Assembly (NCBI RefSeq): GCF_014648595.1
Contig: NZ_BMRK01000004.1
Location: 19,717-83,716 of the forward strand
Source: Nocardioides luteus
Lineage (GTDB): Bacteria; Actinomycetota; Actinomycetes; Propionibacteriales; Nocardioidaceae
Length of the DNA: 64,000 nucleotides
Direction: 5' to 3'
Under the pieces are notes generated by a model. It saw nothing but the letters and a program-made list of their open reading frames with translations, did no database searches and had not been told where the DNA came from. The position numbers and the translations under genes are program-made. This document shows, one piece after another, positions 59,118 through 64,000 of this stretch (its first letter is position 1; every line of letters starts with the position of its first letter).

Positions 59118-59564
59118 ATGACCGCCGCATGGCTCGACCAGAACACCATCGACACGCTGCTCGACGACTCCGAGACGTGGGCCGTCGTCGGGCTCTCCGG
59201 CGACCCGTGGCGCACCGCCTATTCCATCGCCCAGGAGCTCCAGCAGCACGGCAAGCGGATCATCCCGATCCATCCCGGCGCCGCGGCCGAGGGCAAGGAG
59301 GTGCTCGGCGAGAAGGTCTACGCGACCCTGGCCGAGGCCGCCGCGGCCGTCGGCAAGATCGACGTCGTCGACGTCTTCCGCCGCTCCGAGGCCGCCGGCC
59401 AGTTCGCCGACGAGGCCGTCGCGATCGGCGCCGGCGGGGTCTGGTTCCAGATGGGCGTGGTCGACGAGGCGGCCTTCGAGCGCACCACCGCGGCCGGCGT
59501 ACCCATGGTCATGGACACCTGCCCCAGCAAGATCTGGTTCGAGCGCCAGCGCGCTCAGGCCTGA
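59118..59564 (+). CDS. CoA-binding protein (YccU-like)
   Basis: A 148-residue protein of the CoA_binding_2 family with a single Rossmann-like domain. WAVVGLSGDPWRTAYSIAQELQ and RIIPIHPG are in the N-terminal half; the C-terminal GAGGVWFQMGVVDEAA and MDTCPSKIW are typical. It binds CoA, with no known enzymatic role. ATG 59118 was chosen; GTG 59109 adds three residues. Its 3' end overlaps the convergent LysR gene by 10 bp. Confidence 0.9.
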   Translation: MTAAWLDQNTIDTLLDDSETWAVVGLSGDPWRTAYSIAQELQQHGKRIIPIHPGAAAEGKEVLGEKVYATLAEAAAAVGKIDVVDVFRRSEAAGQFADEAVAIGAGGVWFQMGVVDEAAFERTTAAGVPMVMDTCPSKIWFERQRAQA

Positions 59565-60505
59565 TCCGACGCGGACGGCACCCACCGCACACCTGGCGGC
59601 GAGGCGATCTCCCGCTCCCCCGCACTGACCAGGAGATGCATGAGCTCCTGCGCGGCGCGCGACATCGGCCGCCGGGGGTCGTGGATGAGGCAGATGTCGC
59701 GCTCGACCACGGGCTCGGCGAGCGGGCGCACCACCACGTCGGCGAACGTCATCATCGGCAGCACCAGGCTGGGCGCCGCGGTGATCCCGAGACCGGCGGC
59801 GACGAGACCCGCGACGGCGCCGATGTTGCGCGCCTCGGTCAGGGTGCCGATCCGGGTGTCGGTCTCGGCGAGCACCCGGTCGACGTAGCTGCGGATGCTC
59901 GAGAGACGCTCGAAGGCGACGAACGGGTGCCCGGCCAGATCCGTCCACCGGAGCTTCTCCGAGGAGGCCAACGGATGGTCGCTCGGCAACACGGCCGCGA
60001 AGGAGTCGACCGCGATGTGGCGCAGTCGCATGCTGTCCGGTACGCGGGCTGCGACCGAGACCGCCAGGTCGACCTCGCCACGGACGACGAGATCGAGCAC
60101 CTCTTCGGAGAACCCGTCCTTCACCGTCACCGACACCTCGGGGTGCGCCCGCCGGAACGCTGCGAGCACCGGCGGGAGCATCGTGCCCGCCAACGACGGC
60201 AGCGCGGCCACGGAGACCGCACCCCGAGTGCCGGCGAGATAGCCCTCGAAGTGGTTGAGCGCGGTGTCGAACTCCCCGACGAGCCGCCGTGCGATGGCGA
60301 GGAACTCCTCGCCTTCCAAGGTGGGGCTGACCCGCCGCGTGGTGCGCTCGAAGAGGGGTACGCCGATCCGCTGCTCGACCTCCTGCACGGTGCGGCTCAG
60401 CGACGGCTGGGCGACATGGAGCTCACGCGCCGCCGGGGTGTAGCCGCCGGCGTCGGCGACGGCGAGGACCACTCGCAGATGACGAAGCGTCAGATCGATG
60501 CCCAC
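59555..60505 (-). CDS. LysR-family transcriptional regulator
   Basis: A 316-residue LysR regulator. The N-terminal winged HTH (LRHLRVVLAVADAGGYTPAARELHVAQPSLSRTVQEVE in part) is followed by a linker helix and a periplasmic-binding-like effector domain (about 95-295; VSVAALPSLAGTMLPPVLAAF). It is transcribed divergently from the CitMHS-AtuA operon, the standard arrangement for a LysR activator and its target. A likely binding site lies in the 64-nt gap. Effector unknown, perhaps the transported acid. Confidence 0.92.
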   Translation of the reverse strand: MGIDLTLRHLRVVLAVADAGGYTPAARELHVAQPSLSRTVQEVEQRIGVPLFERTTRRVSPTLEGEEFLAIARRLVGEFDTALNHFEGYLAGTRGAVSVAALPSLAGTMLPPVLAAFRRAHPEVSVTVKDGFSEEVLDLVVRGEVDLAVSVAARVPDSMRLRHIAVDSFAAVLPSDHPLASSEKLRWTDLAGHPFVAFERLSSIRSYVDRVLAETDTRIGTLTEARNIGAVAGLVAAGLGITAAPSLVLPMMTFADVVVRPLAEPVVERDICLIHDPRRPMSRAAQELMHLLVSAGEREIASPPGVRWVPSASDQA

Positions 60506-60569
60506 GACACATCAATCTATCGGTTATTGGTGTTGGACAGGAACAAGTGAGCGTCATCACACTCGTCCC
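60506..60569. promoter_or_regulatory. Candidate LysR operator between regulator and CitMHS gene
   Basis: ATCAAT (60511-60516) and ATTGGT (60526-60531) form a near-palindrome with a core CAATCTATCGGTTATTG (60513-60529), the T-N11-A-like form of LysR boxes. It lies in the middle of the gap between the divergent starts. Confidence 0.55.
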
Positions 60570-61913
60570 ATGCTCTCACTCATGGGCTTCGTCACCGTCG
60601 CGGTGATCCTCGCCCTCCTCCTGACCAACCGGGTCGCGGCCGTGGTGGCGCTCGCCGGCGTCCCCGTCGTGACGGCCCTCGTCGCCGGCTTCGGCCCGAC
60701 CGAGATCGGCGAGTTCGTCGCCGGCGGCCTCGGCGGTGTCGTCGGCGTGGTCGCGATGTTCGTCTTCGCGATCGTCTACTTCGGCATCATGCGCGACGCG
60801 GGCATGTTCGACCCGATCATCCGGCGCATCGTCGCCTTCGCCGGGAACGCGCCCGTCACCGTCTGCCTCGCCACCGCGACCCTCGCCATGGCGGCCCACC
60901 TCGACGGTGCCGGCGCGACCACCTTCCTGATCACCATCCCGGCGATGCTGCCGCTCTTCGACCGGCTCGGGATGAGCCGGCTCGTCCTGGCCACCTGCGT
61001 CGGCCTCGGCGCCGGCGTCATGAACATCGTCCCCTGGGGCGGCCCGACCGCCCGAGCGGCGGCCACCTCCGGCGTACCGGCCAACGAGCTGTGGGTCCCG
61101 CTCATCCCCGCTCAGCTCGCCGGCATCGTCGCCGTCCTGGCGATCGCCTGGTTCCTCGGCCGCCGCGAGACCCGCCGGCTCGCGAGCGCGACCGCCGCGA
61201 GCGATGGCTCTGACACAGCCACGTCCGTCGACGAGCCCGGCCAGGCGTACGCCGCCCTCAGCCCCGAGGACCAGGAGCTCCGCCGACCTCGACTGTTCTG
61301 GGTCAACGTCGCGCTGACGGTGGCGGCCATCGCCGCCCTGGTCACCGCCGTGGCCACCCCCGAGCTGGTCTTCCTCGTCGCCGTGGTCATCGCCCTTCTC
61401 ATCAACTACCCGGGCCTGAAGAACCAGACCGACCGGATCGAGGCGCACGCCAAGGGCGCGATGCTGATGGCGACCACGCTGATCGCCGCCGGGGTCTTCC
61501 TCGGGATCCTCGAAGGCAGCGGCATGATCGAGGCGATGGCCAAGACCGCCGCCGGTGCGCTGCCGGACGGCGCGGCTCCGATCCTCCCGGTCCTGATCGC
61601 GATCCTGGCGGTGCCGCTCAGCCTGGTGTTCGGCCCGGACCCCTACTACTTCGGCGTCCTTCCGGTCCTGATCAGCGTCGGTGAGATGCACGGGATCGCC
61701 GCTGCCGACATCGCCCAGGCGTCGATCCTCGGTGAGGAGACGGTCGGCTTCCCGATCAGCCCGCTCACCGGCTCGTTCTACCTGCTGGTCGGCCTCGCCG
61801 GGGTGGACATCGGCAAGCACATCCGCCACCTCATCGGCTGGGCCTGGCTGGTCTCCGTCGTCATGCTCGCCGTCGCTCTGGTCACGGGTGTCATCCCGGT
61901 GTGGGCCTCGTGA
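60570..61913 (+). CDS. CitMHS-family transporter
   Basis: A 447-residue membrane protein of the citrate-Mg2+:H+ / citrate-Ca2+ symporter family with about 12 membrane segments. Typical blocks are MFVFAIVYFGIMRDAGMFDPIIRR (in part), HLDGAGATTFLITIPAMLPL, MNIVPWGGPTARAA and LSLVFGPDPYYFGVLPVL. It imports citrate-like carboxylates, often as a metal complex. ATG 60570 was chosen. It overlaps the AtuA gene by 4 bp (GTGA), so the pair and the small protein form one operon, likely controlled by the divergent LysR. Confidence 0.9.
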   Translation: MLSLMGFVTVAVILALLLTNRVAAVVALAGVPVVTALVAGFGPTEIGEFVAGGLGGVVGVVAMFVFAIVYFGIMRDAGMFDPIIRRIVAFAGNAPVTVCLATATLAMAAHLDGAGATTFLITIPAMLPLFDRLGMSRLVLATCVGLGAGVMNIVPWGGPTARAAATSGVPANELWVPLIPAQLAGIVAVLAIAWFLGRRETRRLASATAASDGSDTATSVDEPGQAYAALSPEDQELRRPRLFWVNVALTVAAIAALVTAVATPELVFLVAVVIALLINYPGLKNQTDRIEAHAKGAMLMATTLIAAGVFLGILEGSGMIEAMAKTAAGALPDGAAPILPVLIAILAVPLSLVFGPDPYYFGVLPVLISVGEMHGIAAADIAQASILGEETVGFPISPLTGSFYLLVGLAGVDIGKHIRHLIGWAWLVSVVMLAVALVTGVIPVWAS

Positions 61914-63241
61914 TCCGGCTGGGAGCGGGCGCCGGGTTCGCCGGAGACCGCATCGACCCTGCCGTCGAGCTCGCCCGCGAGGGTGACCTGGACTACCTGG
62001 TCTTCGAGTGCCTCGGCGAGCGGACCGTCGCCGCCGGCCAGCTGCGCCGACTGGCCGACCCCGACGAGGGGTACGACCCGTTGCTGGAGGCACGGATGCG
62101 CGCCGTGCTCCCCGTGATCGAGCCGGGCCGGACGCGGATCATCACCAACTCCGGAGCCGCGCACCCGCTCGCCGCCGGCCGTCGCGTCACCGAGGTCGCC
62201 CGAGCGCTGGGCCGCCCCACCCGGGTCGCCGTCGTCACCGGCGACGACGCCCTGGCAGCCGTACGCAGCCTCGACCCGATCCTGTGGGAGACCGGCGAGC
62301 CGCTCTCCCGGTGCCCGGACGAACTCGTCTCCGCCAACGCCTACCTCGGTGCCGACGGGATCCGGCAGGCGCTCGCCGAGCGGCCCGACGTCGTCGTCAC
62401 CGGCCGGGTCGCGGACCCGGCGCTCTACCTCGGACCGCTGCAGCACGAGTACGGCTGGGCCGACGACGACTGGCAGCGGCTCGCCGCCGGCACCGTGGTC
62501 GGACACCTCCTGGAGTGCGCCGGCCAGCTCACGGGCGGCTACTTCGCCGACCCCGTCACCAAGCCCGTCCCCGGCCTCGCCCGGCTCGGCTTCCCCTTCG
62601 CCGACATACGCCCCGACGGGGCGGCGACCTTGAGCAAGGTCGACGGCAGCGGCGGCCGGCTCGACGTCCGGACCGCGACCGAGCAGCTGCTCTACGAGGT
62701 CGACCGACCCGAGGCGTACCTCACCCCCGACGTCACCGCGGACTTCTCCGGCGTCTCGTTCCAGCAGACGGGCCCGGACCGGGTCGAGGTCTCCGGCGCC
62801 GGCGGCACCGCACGGCCCGACGAGCTCAAGGTGACCCTCGGCTTCCGCGGCGGCTGGCTCGGCGAGGGCCAGATCTCCTACGCCGGGCCGCGCGCCCGGG
62901 CGCGGGCCGAGCTGGCCGCCGAGATCGTCAGCGAGCGCCTCACCACCGTCCACGGCATCCCGGCGGACGCGATCGGGGTCGAGCTCATCGGGGCCGGTGC
63001 GGCGTTCCGTGGCCTGGCCCCGGCGAACGAACCGATCGAGGTACGCCTCCGCGTCACCGCCCGCACCGCCGACGCCGCCCAGGCGCGCCTCGTCGGCTGG
63101 GAGGTCGAGTCCCTCTACACCAACGGCCCGGCCGGCGGCGGCGGCGCCCGCACCGGCGTCCAGCAGACCCTCGTGGTCCGGTCCTGCCTGGTGCCTCGTG
63201 ACCTGGTCTCCCCGACCGTGACCATCATGGAGGAGCGATGA
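61910..63241 (+). CDS. AtuA-family protein (DUF1446)
   Basis: A 443-residue protein of the acyclic terpene utilization AtuA / DUF1446 family. It opens IRLGAGAGFAGDRIDPAVELAREGDLDYLVFECLGERT (in part) and has TNSGAAHPLAAG (about 82), VVTGRVADPALYLGPL and a C-terminal ELIGAGAAFRGLAP. The biochemical reaction is not established. GTG 61910 is chosen because it overlaps the transporter stop by 4 bp; GTG 61901 is possible. It likely acts on the imported acid or a derived acyl compound. Confidence 0.88.
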   Translation: MIRLGAGAGFAGDRIDPAVELAREGDLDYLVFECLGERTVAAGQLRRLADPDEGYDPLLEARMRAVLPVIEPGRTRIITNSGAAHPLAAGRRVTEVARALGRPTRVAVVTGDDALAAVRSLDPILWETGEPLSRCPDELVSANAYLGADGIRQALAERPDVVVTGRVADPALYLGPLQHEYGWADDDWQRLAAGTVVGHLLECAGQLTGGYFADPVTKPVPGLARLGFPFADIRPDGAATLSKVDGSGGRLDVRTATEQLLYEVDRPEAYLTPDVTADFSGVSFQQTGPDRVEVSGAGGTARPDELKVTLGFRGGWLGEGQISYAGPRARARAELAAEIVSERLTTVHGIPADAIGVELIGAGAAFRGLAPANEPIEVRLRVTARTADAAQARLVGWEVESLYTNGPAGGGGARTGVQQTLVVRSCLVPRDLVSPTVTIMEER

Positions 63242-63552
63242 GCGAGCTGATCGTCGACGACCTCGCCGACGTCCGCGCCGGCGACAAGGGCGACACCCTG
63301 ATCCTGGCGGTGCTGCCGCGGGACGGGGAGGCGTACGCCCTGCTCGCCGAGGTGCTCACCCCCGACGCGGTCGCCGGCCACTACGCCGTCACCGAGCCCG
63401 TCGAGCGCACGGAGCTACCGCACCTTCCCGCCCTCGTCTTCCGGGTGCCGTCCGTCCTTGCCGGCGGCGTGACCGGCTACTCCGGCCTGGACGGCCACGG
63501 CAAGGCCCTCGGCTACCACCTGCTGATGCTCCGCCTCGAGAAGGACGGCTGA
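63238..63552 (+). CDS. Small AtuA-associated ferredoxin-fold protein
   Basis: A 104-residue protein with ADVRAGDKGDTLILAVLP at the N-terminus and GGVTGYSGLDGHGKALGYHLL at the C-terminus. This pattern matches the domain often fused to the C-terminus of AtuA proteins. Here it is a separate gene overlapping atuA by 4 bp. It has no cysteines, so the ferredoxin-like term refers to the fold only. It presumably forms a complex with the AtuA protein. Confidence 0.85.
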   Translation: MSELIVDDLADVRAGDKGDTLILAVLPRDGEAYALLAEVLTPDAVAGHYAVTEPVERTELPHLPALVFRVPSVLAGGVTGYSGLDGHGKALGYHLLMLRLEKDG

Positions 63553-63555
63553 GGC

Positions 63556-64000
63556 TCAGGGCTCGAACGTCATCGTCCGCATGTGCTCGTAGATCACCGA
63601 CGTCTCGACGTCGGCGATCTCGGCACGTGAGGTGAGGCGGTCGATCACGAAGGCGTAGAGGGCGTCGTTGTCGGCGACGGCGACGTGCACGATGAAGTCC
63701 ATCCGGCCCGAGGTGACGAAGACGCCGACGGCCTCGGGCAGCGCGCCGACCCAGTCGCGGAACGACTCGATGTTGGCGCGCGAGGGCGGTCGGATGCGCA
63801 CCGCGACGAGCGCCTGTACGCCGCGGTCGACCTGCCGCAGGTCGATGTCGAGGTAGGCGCCGCGGATGAGTCCGCGCCGCTGCATCGCGCGGGCGCGGTC
63901 GTGGACGGTGGTCGCGGATACGCCGACCTCGGCGGCGATGTCGCGGAGGCTCCGCCGTGCATCCATCGTCCAGGCGGCCAGAATCTGACGGTCGACCTCA
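63556..64000 (-). CDS. Lrp/AsnC-family transcriptional regulator, partial
   Basis: The gene runs off the right edge. The visible 148 codons include VDRQILAAWTMDARRSLRDIAAEVGVSATTVHDRARAMQRRGLIRGAY (in part), the winged HTH, and a C-terminal RAM domain (about 70 residues onward; VAVRIRPPSRANIESFRDWVGAL). The internal ATG 63966 is too late, because the conserved VDRQIL segment precedes it. Ligand is probably an amino acid. It converges on the AtuA operon, 3 nt after the small AtuA-partner gene. Confidence 0.9.
   Translation of the reverse strand, partial: EVDRQILAAWTMDARRSLRDIAAEVGVSATTVHDRARAMQRRGLIRGAYLDIDLRQVDRGVQALVAVRIRPPSRANIESFRDWVGALPEAVGVFVTSGRMDFIVHVAVADNDALYAFVIDRLTSRAEIADVETSVIYEHMRTMTFEP

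Overview
The window is about 70% G+C, uses many GTG starts, and packs genes so that neighbours commonly overlap by 4 bp (ATGA or GTGA). Gene content (AcpS, LCP protein, actinobacterial-type glycan genes, small alarmone synthetase, Lrp/AsnC, AtuA/CitMHS) points to an actinobacterium, most likely of the Nocardioides/Propionibacteriales type. That placement is inferred from style and gene content only. No tRNA, rRNA, insertion sequence or CRISPR array was recognised.

From about 1.6 to 48.3 kb runs one large exopolysaccharide / cell-surface glycan locus. A minus-strand six-gene operon (methyltransferase, acyl ligase, GT2, GNAT, PLP decarboxylase, acyl carrier protein; 11.4 to 5.9 kb) looks like a carrier-protein tailoring module. 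A nine-gene minus-strand operon (27.4 to 16.9 kb) carries sugar-nucleotide genes (oxidoreductase, epimerase, two DegT aminotransferases, PglD-like acyltransferase), glycosyltransferases, a Wzx flippase and an asparagine-synthetase-like protein. Nearby are a Wzy/O-antigen-ligase-like protein and two Wzz-like chain-length proteins without kinase domains. A third minus-strand operon (34.1 to 27.5 kb) has a second ACP, a serine-acetyltransferase-like enzyme, a GT2 and a 1589-residue secreted protein with four DUF4082 modules. Opposite it lies an overlapping asnB-nadE-like pair. AcpS, an SGNH-like protein, a third adenylate-forming ligase, an MFS transporter, a TolB-like lipid-facing protein, a WbpD-like acetyltransferase, a two-component system and an LCP glycopolymer transferase complete the locus. 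Several of these families (ligase, PLP decarboxylase, ACP, amidotransferase) are those seen around exosortase-type EPS loci, but no exosortase is visible here.

From 48.8 to 64 kb the content is metabolic. It holds a flavin monooxygenase with a sulfonate-type ABC importer, an orphan HypX-like protein, a small alarmone synthetase, a PNPOx-like flavoprotein, ArfB, GNAT, acyl-CoA dehydrogenase, a CoA-binding protein, and a LysR regulator divergent from a CitMHS-AtuA operon. An Lrp/AsnC regulator runs off the right edge.

The most striking unexplained structure is non-coding. Two families of short repeats have fixed periods of 32 bp (R1) and 21 bp (R2), close to three and two turns of DNA. They fill nearly every long convergent intergenic gap. 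In each array forward units come first and inverted units second, so each convergent gene is followed within about 20 nt of its stop by units in its own orientation. A third family, a 20-24 bp perfect palindrome (R3), interrupts one R1 array. A leader with mutually exclusive hairpins over a glycosyltransferase ribosome-binding site is a second candidate novelty.
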